DNA of 64,000 nt from NCBI RefSeq assembly GCF_030161555.1, contig NZ_BSUK01000001.1:372001-436000 (forward strand). The letters are read 5' to 3'. This stretch comes from Luteimicrobium album. Its GTDB lineage: Bacteria > Actinomycetota > Actinomycetes > Actinomycetales > Cellulomonadaceae. The notes below the pieces were generated by a model. It had not been told where the DNA came from. It saw nothing but the letters and a program-made list of their open reading frames with translations, and made no database searches. The translations under genes were made by a program, and so were the position numbers. Below are positions 46,994 to 56,261 of this stretch, in pieces. The first letter of the stretch is position 1, and every line of letters begins with the position of its first letter.

Positions 46994-48048
46994 TCAGACG
47001 GTGACGGTCGTGAGCGGCATCGACGAGTCGACGCCGATGTCCAGGTTCGACGGCGCCACGCCCGCAGCGACGACGGCAGACCCGAGCGCGGCGATCATGG
47101 CGCCGTTGTCGGTGCAGTAGCGGACCGGCGGGATGCGCAGCGTGATGCCCTCGGCGGCGCACCGCTCCGCCGCCATGTCGCGGAGCTGCGAGTTCGCGGA
47201 GAACCCGCCGCCGACGACGAGCGTCTCGACACCGTGGCGGTGGCACGCGGCGATCGTCTTGGCCGTGAGGACGTCGGCGACGGCCGCGGCGAAGGAGGCT
47301 GCGACGTCGGGCAGGGGATCTCCTCGCCGGCGTCGCGCTTGGTCTCGACCCAGCGCGCGACCGCGGTCTTGAGGCCGGAGAAGGAGAAGTCGTACGCGTG
47401 CTTCTCCTGGTCCTTGGCGGCCGTGAGACCCCGCGGGAAGCGGATGGCGTCAGGGTTCCCCTCGCGCGCGAGGCGGTCGATGTGGGGGCCGCCCGGGTAG
47501 GGCAGGCCGAGCAGGCGGCCGACCTTGTCGAAGGCTTCGCCGGCGGCGTCGTCGAGGGTCGAGCCGAGCTCGGTGACCTTCGTGGCGATGTCGTCGACCA
47601 GCAGGAGCGAGCTGTGCCCGCCCGAGACGACGAGTGCCATGAACCGCTCGGGGAACGGCCCGTCGACGAGCACGTCGACGGCGGCGTGGCCGACCACGTG
47701 GTTGACGCCGTAGAGCGGCTTCCCGAGCCCGAGCGCGAGCGCCTTCGCGGCCGACGCTCCGATGGTGAGCGGGCCGACGAGCCCCGGGCCCGCGGTCACG
47801 GCGATCGCGTCGACCTCGGACAGCCCGACCCCGGCGGTGTCGAGCGCGCGCTCGATCGTCGGGATCATGGCCTCGAGGTGCGCGCGGCTGGCCACCTCCG
47901 GGATGATCCCGCCGAAGCGAGCGTGCTCGTCCATCGAGCTGGCGACCGCGTCGACGAGGAGCTGGTCGCCGCGGACGAGCGCGACGCCCGTCTCGTCGCA
48001 GGACGTCTCGATACCGAGGACGAGCGGGGCTCCGGACTGGTCAGGCAT
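46994..48048 (-). CDS. tsaD: tRNA N6-threonylcarbamoyladenosine transferase TsaD (frameshifted as read)
   Basis: TsaD transfers the threonylcarbamoyl group to A37 of tRNAs reading ANN codons. Motifs: [32 protein letters not shown] with the metal-binding His, [32 protein letters not shown] and [15 protein letters not shown]. At EEIP the frame changes to [20 protein letters not shown]; one base added to GGGG 47314-47317 gives 351 residues. TAGCCT lies six bases before ATG 48048, so it is likely leaderless. Its partners tsaB and tsaE lie 1.4-2.7 kb upstream on the same strand, separated by the inverted nitroreductase gene. Confidence 0.95.
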
Positions 48049-48054
48049 GTCCCC

Positions 48055-48060
48055 AGGCTA
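48055..48060 (-). promoter_or_regulatory. -10 box of tsaD, leaderless start
   Basis: TAGCCT, six bases, then ATG 48048 on the minus strand. Confidence 0.58.
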
Positions 48061-48152
48061 GTGGTGGTCCGGCCGGGATCGGTCATTGCCGTGTGGCAGA
48101 CGTCACGATCGCCCAGGGATGAATACTTGTCTCCGCAACTGTTGTGCCGGTC

Positions 48153-48802
48153 ATGAGCATCGACACCAAGACCGACGACCTCGACCGCGAGCTCGAGGCG
48201 CTCGAGAGCGCCCTCGCCATCGACGACGCCACCGCCGACCTCCTGTTCCGCGAGGCCCACACCACCTACGGCTACGCCGACGAGCCCGTCACGGACGAGC
48301 AGATCCGCGCCGCCTGGGACCTCGTCCGCTGGGCGCCGACCATGATGAACTCCTCCCCATGCGCCTGCTCGTCGTGCGGACCGACGAGGGCAAGCAGCGC
48401 CTCGCCGCGCACATGGCCGAGGGCAACCGCGACGGCATCCTGAATGCTCCGGTGACGATCGTCGCCGCGGCAGACCCGGCCTTCCACCGGCACTTCAAGA
48501 CGCTCGCGCCGTTCCGCGAGGGCGCCGAGGAGCAGTTCGAGGCCATGGGCGACGCGCGCGAGGGCATGGCCCGCACGTCGGCCCTCATCCAGGTCGGCTA
48601 TCTCATCGTCGGGCTGCGAGCGGCCGGCCTGGCCGTCGGGCCCAAGGCCGGGTTCGACGCTGCTGCCCTCGACGCCGACCTCTTCGCCGAGAACGGCTGG
48701 AAGTCCCTCCTCGTGATCACGGCCGGCGTGCCCGCCGCCGAGGACGCGCACCGGCCGCGCCAGGCCCGCCTCGACTTCGACACCGTCGCCGAGGTCATCT
48801 GA
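48153..48802 (+). CDS. Nitroreductase family, RutE/malonic semialdehyde reductase-like (frameshifted as read)
   Basis: An FMN-dependent reductase: EAHTTYGYADEPVTDEQIRA, WDLVRWAPTMMNSSPMRLLV, EGNRDGILNAPVTIVAAAD and ARTSALIQVGYLIVGLRAAG follow the RutE group, which reduces malonic semialdehyde in pyrimidine breakdown. The first 68 codons and the rest are in different frames; one C added to CCCC 48355-48358 gives 216 residues. No other rut genes are nearby, so the substrate is open. It is inserted between tsaD and rimI on the other strand. A 31-bp palindrome starts 22 nt after the stop. Confidence 0.86.
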
Positions 48803-49419
48803 GCCGCAGCCCGGCGCACCTTCCCGTGAGTGCGGAGCCTTTGTGCGACACGCCCGGCGTGTCGCACAAAGGCTCCGCACTCACGGCCGTTCGGGGTCGC
48901 TCGGAGCTCCAGGCGCATCGTGTACGCGTCGACGTCCTCGGGCTGGTAGTAGCGCTTGCGGATCCCGAGCTGCTCGAAGCCGTACTTCGCGTACAGGTTG
49001 AGCGCCGGCGCGTTGTCGACCCGCACCTCGAGCAGCACCGCCTCCGCGCGCAGCTCGCGCGCCCGCACGATCAGCGCCTCGAGGAGCTTCGAGCCGATCC
49101 CGTGGTGCTGGTAGCGCTCGTCGACGCCGATGGTCATCACCTGCACGACGTCCCCGTCGAACCACAGTCCCGCATACCCCACGAGCGGCTGCGGGCCCGC
49201 CGCGTCGATCCGCACCGGCTCCGCGGCCACGTACCGGCGGCCGAGGGCCGCGAGCTCCTGCGCGAACATCCCGTAGCTCCACGCGCTGGGCCCGAACAGC
49301 TCGACCTCGAGCTGGACGACCCGGCGCAGGTCGGACGCCCGCAGGGGCCGGATCCGCGTCCCCACGACGCCCGGGTCGGCGGTCGGCGTCGCTCCCGTGT
49401 CGATCTCGGTGTCCACCAT
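48598..49419 (-). CDS. rimI: Ribosomal-protein-alanine N-acetyltransferase RimI-like, with unusual C-terminal extension
   Basis: The GNAT domain (about residues 18-170) has IRPLRASDLRRVVQLEVELF, the acetyl-CoA motif MTIGVDERYQHHGIGSKLLE, LLEVRVDNAPALNLYAKYGF and GIRKRYYQPEDVDAYTMRLE, all RimI-like. Normal RimI proteins end soon after that point. Here the frame continues for about 95 more codons, first through the 63-nt palindrome (48824-48886) and then antisense through the 3' end of the nitroreductase gene. The real stop may have been lost when the palindrome arose. ATG 49419 follows GGGAGG, 11 nt after tsaB, so it is in the tsaE-tsaB-rimI cluster. Confidence 0.83.
   Translation of the reverse strand: MVDTEIDTGATPTADPGVVGTRIRPLRASDLRRVVQLEVELFGPSAWSYGMFAQELAALGRRYVAAEPVRIDAAGPQPLVGYAGLWFDGDVVQVMTIGVDERYQHHGIGSKLLEALIVRARELRAEAVLLEVRVDNAPALNLYAKYGFEQLGIRKRYYQPEDVDAYTMRLELRATPNGRECGAFVRHAGRVAQRLRTHGKVRRAAAQMTSATVSKSRRAWRGRCASSAAGTPAVITRRDFQPFSAKRSASRAAASNPALGPTARPAARSPTMR
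48824..48886. repeat. Perfect 31-bp inverted repeat with 1-nt centre
   Basis: 48824-48854 (CCGTGAGTGCGGAGCCTTTG...) is the exact reverse complement of 48856-48886. The 63-nt element is 21 codons long and is read in frame by the rimI frame on the minus strand. It separates convergent genes and is probably a bidirectional terminator; such length without mismatch suggests recent origin. Confidence 0.92.
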
Positions 49420-49430
49420 CGTGGCCTCCC

Positions 49431-50165
49431 TCAAGCGCTCGCGCGCTTCGGCGTGCCCGGGACCTGGGCGTCCGGACGACGCAGGTACAGCGGCGTCGTG
49501 GGCAGCTCCTCGCCCGCGGCGTGCCTGGCCAGGGCGAGTCGTGCGAGCACGACCGGGTCGGGCACGTCGGGGGCGTCGCCCGAGGCCTCCGGGTCGGTCG
49601 CGGCCGCCGAGGCGGCCTCCCCCAGCTCCGGGTACAGGGCAACACCCCGCCCGACGACGACGGCGCCGTCCGCGTGCCCGGCAGCCACGACGTCGACGGC
49701 GCGCGCCACGTCCGGGCCGGCGACGGTCTCGACGACGGGCACGCCGTGCGGGCCCTCGTGCGCGACGACCCGGTAGCGGGCCCAGTAGACCTCGCGGCGG
49801 CGGGCGTCGGCGGCGACGAGAACCTCGTCGTCAGGCTCGAGCCCGAGGTCGCCGACGGCCTGGGCGGCGAGCGCGTCGAGGCTGCAGACGCCCCAGACGG
49901 GGACGCCTAGCGAGAGCGCGAGCGTGCGCGCCGTCACGAGACCCACCCGGAGGCCGGTGAACGGCGCCGGACCGGTGCCCGCGACGACGGCGGTCAGCTC
50001 GCTCCGGTGGACCTGCGCCTCGTGCAGGACCTCGGAGACCAGCGGGGCGAGGAGCTCGGCGTGCCGCCGCTGCTCGTCGACGACGTGCGACGCGAGCCGC
50101 TCGCCGCCTTCCCCGACCAGGGCGACGGCGACGGCCGCTGACGTGTCGACTGCAAGAACTGCCAC
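49431..50165 (-). CDS. tsaB: tRNA threonylcarbamoyladenosine biosynthesis protein TsaB
   Basis: The 244-residue protein starts VAVLAVDTSAAVAVALVGEG and has the TsaB motifs HVVDEQRRHAELLAPLVSEV and AVVAGTGPAPFTGLRVGLVT. TsaB binds and stimulates TsaD in t6A formation. The GTG start lies six bases after TACGCT, so it can be transcribed on its own as a leaderless message even though it follows tsaE by 34 nt. The C-terminal part is Ala-rich and acidic. Confidence 0.94.
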   Translation of the reverse strand: MAVLAVDTSAAVAVALVGEGGERLASHVVDEQRRHAELLAPLVSEVLHEAQVHRSELTAVVAGTGPAPFTGLRVGLVTARTLALSLGVPVWGVCSLDALAAQAVGDLGLEPDDEVLVAADARRREVYWARYRVVAHEGPHGVPVVETVAGPDVARAVDVVAAGHADGAVVVGRGVALYPELGEAASAAATDPEASGDAPDVPDPVVLARLALARHAAGEELPTTPLYLRRPDAQVPGTPKRASA

Positions 50166-50171
50166 GACACC

Positions 50172-50177
50172 AGCGTA
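50172..50177 (-). promoter_or_regulatory. -10 box of tsaB, leaderless start
   Basis: TACGCT, six bases, then GTG 50165 on the minus strand. Confidence 0.5.
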
Positions 50178-50199
50178 GGTGCTGCCGCCCGCTCCCGGG

Positions 50200-50717
50200 T
50201 CAGGGCGCGACCGGCTCCCCGGGCAGCGAGGCGTCGGCCCAGCGCTCCCCCACGGCCGTGACGGTCGCGTGCCGGACGCCGACCTCGGCGCCCGCGTCGT
50301 CGGCGGCGCCCGTGAAGCCGCCGTGCGGGCGCTCGAGGCGCACCTCGAGGCGGTCGTCGGCGAGCTGCTCGACGAGCCCTCACCCCACTCGACGACGGTC
50401 ACGACGTCGTCGAGGCTCGAGTCGAGGTCGAGCGCGTCGACCTCGTCGAGCGAGCCCAGCCGGTACGCGTCGACGTGGACGAGGCCCGGGCCGGGGGTCA
50501 CGGGCGGGTGCTCGCGGGCGATGATGAACGTCGGCGACGCCACCTGCCCGCGCACCCCCAGGCCGCTGCCGATCCCCTGCGTGAGCGTGGTCTTCCCCGC
50601 CCCGAGGTCCCCGGTCAGGACGACGAGGTCGCCCGCGCGGAGCACGGCCGCGAGCGCCCGGCCGAAGGCACGGGTCGCGTCGACGTCGGGCAGGTCGAGG
50701 GTGTAGCTGCGGCTCAT
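50200..50717 (-). CDS. tsaE: tRNA threonylcarbamoyladenosine biosynthesis ATPase TsaE (frameshifted as read)
   Basis: The protein starts MSRSYTLDLPDVDATRAFGR and has Walker A VVLTGDLGAGKTTLTQGIGS, then VASPTFIIAREHP, LVHVDAYRLGSLDEVDALDL and VVEWGEG. The last part (LVEQLADDRLEVRLERPHGG...) is in the next frame; one base added to CCC 50377-50379 gives 172 residues. TsaE is the ATPase of the TsaBDE complex. ATG 50717 overlaps the alr stop (ATGA), so alr and tsaE are translationally coupled. Confidence 0.93.
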
Positions 50718-51928
50718 GCGTTCTCCGCCCGGGACACTCGGTCCTCCGTGTCGACGTGGACGCGCGGGATCCGGGACCCCAGGCGCGTGGTGATCTCGTA
50801 GCTGATCGTGTCTGCGGCGTCGGCCCAGTCCTGCGCCGTCGGCGCCGTGCCTCCGCCCAGCAGCGGCTCGTCGACGCCGAACAGGCGCACCGTGTCGCCC
50901 GCCCGCTCGGTCGTGTCGGGGCCGAGGTCGAGCACGACCTGGTCCATGCACACGCGCCCCGCGATCCGCACGACCCGGGCCGCGTCGTCGGGCCCGACGA
51001 GCACCGGGCCGCCGGGACCGGCGCTGCCGCCCGACGCGTGGCGCGGGATCCCGTCCGCGTAGCCGAGCGGGACGATGCCGAGCGCGGTGTCCTGCGTCGT
51101 CGTGTACAGGTGCGCGTAGGACACACCCTGGCCGGCCCGGACCCGCTTCACGGTCGCGAGGTCGGCCTCGAGCGTCATCGCGGGGACGAGGCCGAGGTCG
51201 CCCGGGGACGCGAGCTGCGGCACCGGCGACATCCCGTACACGGCCAGGCCGGGGCGCACGAGGTCGTAGTGCAGCTCGGGCGCGGTCAGGGTGGCGGCCG
51301 AGTTCGCGAGGTGCCGCACCTCGAGCCGGGCGCCGGCGCGCTCGGCGTGCTCGAGCACGTCGTCGAAGACGACCCGCTGGGCACGCACGCTCGGGTGGTC
51401 GGGCTCGTCCGCCAGCGCCAGGTGCGACCAGAGGCCCACGAGCCTCACGGTCCCCTCCGCCTCGGCCTTGAGCAGCGCGGGCAGGACGGAGTCGACGTCC
51501 TCGGCCATGACGCCGTTGCGGCCGAGGCCGGTGTCGACCTTGAGATGCACGCGTGCGGTCCGGCCGGTGGCGCGGGCCGCGGCGACCACGTCGTCCACGG
51601 CCCAGGGTGCGGCGACCGACACGTCGACGTCCGCCTCGAGCAGCGCGGCGAAGTCCACGCCGGGGACGTGCAGCCAGGTGAGGACCCGCGCGTCGTCGGG
51701 TCCGACCCCGGCCGCCCGGAGCGCGAGGGCCTCGGTCGCCTGCGCCACGCCCAGCCACGTGGCGCCGCCCGCGAGCGCGGCGCGGGCCGACGGGACGAGT
51801 CCGTGCCCGTACGCGTCGGCCTTCACGACGGCCATGACCGCCGCCCCCGGCGCGCGTTCGCCCAGGGTCCGCACGTTGTGGCGGATCGCGGCGAGGTCGA
51901 CGACCGCCCGGGCGGGATAGGTGCTCAC
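50714..51928 (-). CDS. alr: Alanine racemase
   Basis: The 404-residue PLP enzyme makes D-alanine for peptidoglycan. The PLP Lys is in MAVVKADAYGHGLVPSARAA, the C-terminal catalytic Tyr in RAGQGVSYAHLYTT, and VDTGLGRNGV, LRPGLAVYG-like LVRPGLAVYGMSPV and VCMDQVVLDLG are typical. It overlaps rluA-like upstream (GTGA) and tsaE downstream (ATGA). This is distinct from the racemase-like protein at 42104-43221. Confidence 0.97.
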   Translation of the reverse strand: MSTYPARAVVDLAAIRHNVRTLGERAPGAAVMAVVKADAYGHGLVPSARAALAGGATWLGVAQATEALALRAAGVGPDDARVLTWLHVPGVDFAALLEADVDVSVAAPWAVDDVVAAARATGRTARVHLKVDTGLGRNGVMAEDVDSVLPALLKAEAEGTVRLVGLWSHLALADEPDHPSVRAQRVVFDDVLEHAERAGARLEVRHLANSAATLTAPELHYDLVRPGLAVYGMSPVPQLASPGDLGLVPAMTLEADLATVKRVRAGQGVSYAHLYTTTQDTALGIVPLGYADGIPRHASGGSAGPGGPVLVGPDDAARVVRIAGRVCMDQVVLDLGPDTTERAGDTVRLFGVDEPLLGGGTAPTAQDWADAADTISYEITTRLGSRIPRVHVDTEDRVSRAENA

Positions 51929-52944
51929 GGTGTCCCATCCTCGCACTCCGCGCCGACGGGCCAGGCGGCGCCGGACCATGCGTCGAGCCGGCGCCGGGAG
52001 GTGAAGCGACGACGCTCGCACGTGAACGGGTCGGTGAACGCGACCGACCGCGCGAGGAGCTGGAGGGGGTCGGACCAGTCGTCCTCGGGGACGTCGCGCA
52101 GGACCGGGTAGAACGGGTCGCCGAGGATCGGCACGCCGAGCCGGGCCAGGTGGAGCCGCAGCTGGTGCGTGCGGCCCGTGCGCGGCTCGAGGCGGTAGAG
52201 GCCGAGGTCCGCCGCGTCCGGGACCCCCGGCGGGCGCGGCAGGGTCTCGGGCCACGGACGGGTCGCGACGAGCGAGACACGGCTCTCGGCGTTCGCCTCG
52301 CCCGGCACCTCCGCGGCGCGCAGCACGCCGCGCTCCTTCACGATCCGGCTGCGGACCACGACGGGCAGCTCGAGGTCCGGCCGCACGGGCGCGACCGCGA
52401 GGTACTCCTTCTCGAGGCCGCGCGTGTCGAGGAGCTGCTGGTACGCGCCCCGCACCTCGCGGCGCACCGTGAACACGACGACGCCCGCGGTGACCCGGTC
52501 GAGGCGGTGGATCGGCGACAGCTCGGGCAGGTCGAGCTCGCGTCGGAGCTGGACGAGCAGCGAACGCGCGACGTATGCCCCGCGCGGGAGCGTCGCCAGG
52601 AAGTGCGGCTTGTCGACGACCAGCAGGTTCTCGTCGCGGTGCAGCACCTCCGCGCGGAACGGCAGCGCCGGCTCGGCGGGCGGGTCGCGGTAGAGCCACA
52701 CGGTGTCGTGCGGGCGGTACGGCGTCGCCTCGTCGACCGGGGTGCCGTCGTCGAGCAGGACCTCCCGCGCGGCGACCTTCTCGCTCAGGCGGGGCTCGTC
52801 GTCGGGGAACCGGCCGACGAGGTACGCGAGGACCGTCGGGGCGCCGTCCGCGCCCGAGGCCGGGGCCGGGGCGGGCAGTCGGAGCCGGGTCGGGTTGAGG
52901 CCGGCGCGCACCGGGAGAGGCGGCGGGGTCCTGCGGCGGGGCAC
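51925..52944 (-). CDS. RluA-family pseudouridine synthase
   Basis: The 339-residue protein has an N-terminal S4-like part and the RluA catalytic domain: ENLLVVDKPHFLATLPRGAY, LSPIHRLDRVTAGVVVFTVR with the catalytic Asp, KEYLAVAPVRPD and LEPRTGRTHQLRLHLARLGV, GDPFYP. It isomerises uridine in rRNA or tRNA; the exact site is unknown. GTG 52944 opens VPRRRTPPPLPVRAGLNPTR; the frame is open further up but that part lacks family similarity. First gene of rluA-like-alr-tsaE. Confidence 0.88.
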   Translation of the reverse strand: MPRRRTPPPLPVRAGLNPTRLRLPAPAPASGADGAPTVLAYLVGRFPDDEPRLSEKVAAREVLLDDGTPVDEATPYRPHDTVWLYRDPPAEPALPFRAEVLHRDENLLVVDKPHFLATLPRGAYVARSLLVQLRRELDLPELSPIHRLDRVTAGVVVFTVRREVRGAYQQLLDTRGLEKEYLAVAPVRPDLELPVVVRSRIVKERGVLRAAEVPGEANAESRVSLVATRPWPETLPRPPGVPDAADLGLYRLEPRTGRTHQLRLHLARLGVPILGDPFYPVLRDVPEDDWSDPLQLLARSVAFTDPFTCERRRFTSRRRLDAWSGAAWPVGAECEDGTP

Positions 52945-53092
52945 GCTCCACCGTAGCGCCCGCGTCGGGCGTCGCGGGCGTAGCGGCATCGACCACCACA
53001 TCGAGCGCGCCGACCGGCGCGTCGCACGGCAACGCGCGGGAGGAATCGCCCATCGACGGTGAGGTGGTGCCCAGTTGTGGTGACTGGTGCCG

Positions 53093-54698
53093 CTACACCC
53101 CACGCAGGAGGCCGGCGACGACGCCCGGGACCGCGTCGGCGACCGCGAGCGCGTTCACCGGTCCGCCGGGGTTGGCGGCGTGGGCCGCGAGCCCGTGCAC
53201 GCTCGCGGCCGCCGCAGCGAGCGCCGCCGCGAGCGACGGGGCGCGCAGCACCTCGTCCGCGCGGGCGGCGAGCAGGGTCCCGAGCAGCCCGGTGAGCACG
53301 TCGCCCGCGCCGGCGGTCGCGAGCCACGCCGGCGCCTCCGCCTGCGCGTACAGGGCGCCGCTCGCCCCGACGACGACCGTCACCCCGCCCTTGAGCAGGA
53401 CCGTCGCGCCGGTCAGGTCGTGCGCGAGGCGCGCGTGCTCGAGCGGCGCCGCCTCGACCACGGCTCGCTCGACCTGCTGCCCCCGCGAGCGCAGCAGCGT
53501 CGCGAGCTCGCCCGCGTGCGGGGTCAGCACGACGGTCGGCGGCACCCGGGCGGGCAGGAGCGACAGGGCGCCCGCGTCCACGACGACGGGCACGCGCCCC
53601 TCGTCGGCGGTCGCGGCCGCGAGGGCCACCCGGACCTCGTGGTGCTGGGCGAGGACGTCGGGCTCGACCGGGGCGTCGGCGTCGGGCGCCGCCGCGGGCA
53701 GGCCCGGTCCGACCGCCCACGCCTGCACCCGCCCGCGCGCCGGGACGACCTCGGGCCGCGCCCCGACCACCGCGTGCGCCACCGCGTCCGGCCCGACGTA
53801 GCGCACCATCCCGACGCCGGCGCGCACGGCCGCGGTCGCCGCGAGCACCGCCGCCCCGGGGAACTCGGACGTCCCCGCGACGAGGCCGAGCACCCCCGGC
53901 TGTACTTCTGGGACGCGGCGCCGGGAACGGGCCAGAGCTCCGCGACGTCGTCGGGCTCGAGGCGGCACAGCGCCCAGCCGGCGCCGGGCCGACGGGCCCG
54001 GGTGGCGCCGAGCCCGAGGCCGATGTCGACGACCTCCACGCGACCCGCGAGGTCCGCCGCGGGCGGGAGCAGGAGCCCGCGCTTCGCCGCGCCGAACGTC
54101 ACGGTGACGTCGGCGCGCAGGGCCGGTCCCGGGACCGTGCCGTCGTCGACACCGATGCCGCTCGGCACGTCGACGGCCACGACGAGCGGACGCCGCGCAG
54201 CGCCCGCGAGCGCGTCGTCCAGCCGCCCGACGACGTCCGCTCCCGCCCCGCGCAGGGCGCCGCGCGACCCGGTGCCGAGGAGCGCGTCGAGCACCGCGTC
54301 GCTCGCCGCCGCGTCGGCCGCCGCCCGGTCGAGCGCCGGCCCGGGCGCGGCCCCTCCTCGGCGGACGCACCGTCGCCCGAGAGGTCCACGAACCGCCCGC
54401 CGGCACGCAGCAGGGCGTCGCGGCCGCCGTCGTGCACCCGGGAACCCGTGCCGTACGCGGTCACCGCGACCCCGCGACGCCGCAGGTACGCGCCCGCGAA
54501 CAGCGCGTCCCCGCCGTTGTTCCCCGACCCCACGAGGAGGACGACGCGCGCCCCGACGACGCGCCCGCGGCGAGACTCGAGCTCGCGCAGGACCGTCCGC
54601 GACAGCGCGAACGCCGCCCGCTCCATCAGGGGCACGCCCGCGTCGAGGAGGGGCTGCTCAGCGGCGCGCACGACGGCGGCGGTGTGGGCTTCGATCAC
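53093..54698 (-). CDS. nnr: Bifunctional NAD(P)H-hydrate epimerase / ADP-dependent dehydratase (two frameshifts as read)
   Basis: The protein repairs hydrated NAD(P)H. The YjeF N-domain has VVLLVGSGNNGGDALFAGAY and VVAVDVPSGIGVDDGTVPG; the ribokinase-like C-domain has VVLTPHAGELATLLRSRG and WLATAGAGDVLTGLLGTLLA with the catalytic Asp. One base added to CCCC 54351-54354 and to CCCCC 53893-53897 joins three frames into 535 residues. GTG 54698 opens VIEAHTAAVVRAAEQPLLDA. It diverges from the LLM oxidoreductase gene, 94 nt away. Confidence 0.92.
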
Positions 54699-54780
54699 CC
54701 CGTCATCATGCGACGCCGCGCGCCGCCCTGCCGTCCGGGCTCCCCGCGGTCCGGCAGGGCACGAACCGATTCGACCGGGG

Positions 54781-54786
54781 TACGGT
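54781..54786 (+). promoter_or_regulatory. -10 box, leaderless start of the LLM oxidoreductase gene
   Basis: TACGGT, six bases, then ATG 54793. Confidence 0.52.
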
Positions 54787-54792
54787 CGTGCC

Positions 54793-55836
54793 ATGCGATT
54801 CGGACTCTTCATCCCCCAGGGCTGGCGCCAGGACCTCACGGGCATCGAGCCTGCGAAGCACTGGGAGGTCATGCACTCCCTCGCCCGCCGCGCCGACACC
54901 GTCTTCGCCGGCGAGGGCCTCCCGGGCGCCCAGCACGCCTGGGAGTCCATCTGGGTCTACGACCACTTCCACACGGTCCCCGAGCCCACCCACGAGGCGA
55001 CGCACGAGGCGTGGTCGCTCATGGCCGCGTTCGCGGCGTCGACCGAGCGCGTGCGCCTCGGCCAGATGTGCACGTGCATGGCGTACCGCAACCCCGCTTA
55101 CCTCGCGAAGTTCGCGACGACCGTCGACCACGTGTCGGGCGGCCGCATCGAGATGGGCATCGGTGCCGGCTGGTACGAGCACGAGTGGCGGGCGTACGGC
55201 TACGGCTTCCCGCGCGCCGGGCTCCGCCTCGACGCGCTCGCCGAGGGCGTCGACATCATGGCGCAGATGTGGCGCACCGGTGAGGCCACGCTCGACGGCT
55301 CCGTCTACCAGGTCTCGGGTGCCCGCAACTACCCGCAGCCGCTCCAGCACGCGGCCGGCGAGGCCGCCGGCCCGAGCATCCCGCTGTGGATCGCGGGCGG
55401 CGGCGAGAAGCGCACCCTGCGGATCGCCGCCGAGTACGCGCAGTACACGAACTTCGCGGGCGACCTCGAGACGTTCCGGCACAAGTCCGAGGTGCTCGCC
55501 GGCCACTGTGCCGACCTGGGCCGGGACTTCGGCGAGATCACGCGCTCGGGCAACTTCAACGTCGTCATCGCGCCCACCGAGAAGGAGGTCCAGGACCAGC
55601 TCGCCTGGATCGACTCCCACCTGCGCAAGACCGTCTCGGACGTGAAGGCCGACGGCGAGATGGAGGGCCTCCGCAACGGGCCGATGGTCGGGACGCCGGA
55701 GCAGATCGTCGAGCGGATCGGCGAGTTCCGGGACGCGGGCCTCGCGTACACGATCGGGTACTTCCCGGGCATCGCGTACGACACCACGGGTGTCGAGCTG
55801 TTCGAGCGCGAGGTCATCCCCGCCTTCCAGGCCTGA
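54793..55836 (+). CDS. LLM-class F420-dependent oxidoreductase
   Basis: The 347-residue protein has the luciferase-like barrel: MRFGLFIPQGWRQDLTGIEP, ESIWVYDHFHTVPEPTHEAT, RVRLGQMCTCMAYRNPAYLA, TTVDHVSGGRIEMGIGAGWY and IPLWIAGGGEKRTLRIAAEY, all typical of actinobacterial F420-dependent members of the LLM group. Substrate unknown. TACGGT six bases upstream and no ribosome site suggest a leaderless transcript. A hairpin ends it before the convergent acpS. Confidence 0.9.
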   Translation: MRFGLFIPQGWRQDLTGIEPAKHWEVMHSLARRADTVFAGEGLPGAQHAWESIWVYDHFHTVPEPTHEATHEAWSLMAAFAASTERVRLGQMCTCMAYRNPAYLAKFATTVDHVSGGRIEMGIGAGWYEHEWRAYGYGFPRAGLRLDALAEGVDIMAQMWRTGEATLDGSVYQVSGARNYPQPLQHAAGEAAGPSIPLWIAGGGEKRTLRIAAEYAQYTNFAGDLETFRHKSEVLAGHCADLGRDFGEITRSGNFNVVIAPTEKEVQDQLAWIDSHLRKTVSDVKADGEMEGLRNGPMVGTPEQIVERIGEFRDAGLAYTIGYFPGIAYDTTGVELFEREVIPAFQA

Positions 55837-55848
55837 CCCTTCGACGAC

Positions 55849-55882
55849 GCGGCCCCGCCCCCGGACACGGCGGCGGGGCCGC
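55849..55882. terminator. Hairpin between convergent LLM and acpS genes
   Basis: GCGGCCCCGCC (55849-55859) pairs perfectly with GGCGGGGCCGC (55872-55882), 11 bp around a 12-nt loop. Confidence 0.75.
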
Positions 55883-55888
55883 GCTGTG

Positions 55889-56239
55889 TCAGCCCTCCGC
55901 CACGACCATCGCCGACGCGATCCCGGCGTCGTGCGAGATCGACAGGTGGAAGGTCACGATGCCGAGCTCGTCCGCGCGGGCCTGGACGGTCCCGCGGATC
56001 TCGACGACGGGCGCGCCGCCCTCGACGCGGTGGACGGTCGCGTCGTGCCACCGCATCCCGCCCGGTGCGCCGAGCGCCTTCGCGATGGCTTCCTTGGCCG
56101 CGAACCGGGCCGCGATCGATGCCGGCGGCAGGTCCCGCTCGGCCTCCGTGAACAGGCGCTCCCGCAGCGCGGGCGTGCGTTCGAGCGTCGCCATGAAGCG
56201 CGCGACGTCCACGACGTCGATCCCGACCCCGATGATCAT
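55889..56239 (-). CDS. acpS: Holo-[acyl-carrier-protein] synthase
   Basis: AcpS attaches 4'-phosphopantetheine to acyl carrier protein. The 116-residue protein has the two family motifs [14 protein letters not shown] (Mg-binding Asp) and [13 protein letters not shown], and ends [23 protein letters not shown] 56239 lies six bases after TAGGCT. It diverges from the PurO-like gene with overlapping -10 boxes. Confidence 0.96.
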   Translation of the reverse strand: MIIGVGIDVVDVARFMATLERTPALRERLFTEAERDLPPASIAARFAAKEAIAKALGAPGGMRWHDATVHRVEGGAPVVEIRGTVQARADELGIVTFHLSISHDAGIASAMVVAEG

Positions 56240-56245
56240 GGTTCG

Positions 56246-56255
56246 AGCCTATTGT
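56246..56255. promoter_or_regulatory. Overlapping divergent -10 boxes of acpS and the PurO-like gene
   Basis: On the minus strand TAGGCT (56251-56246) ends six bases before ATG 56239; on the plus strand TATTGT (56250-56255) ends six bases before GTG 56262. The two hexamers overlap by two bases, so RNA polymerase can occupy only one direction at a time. Confidence 0.6.
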
Positions 56256-56261
56256 GTCGGG

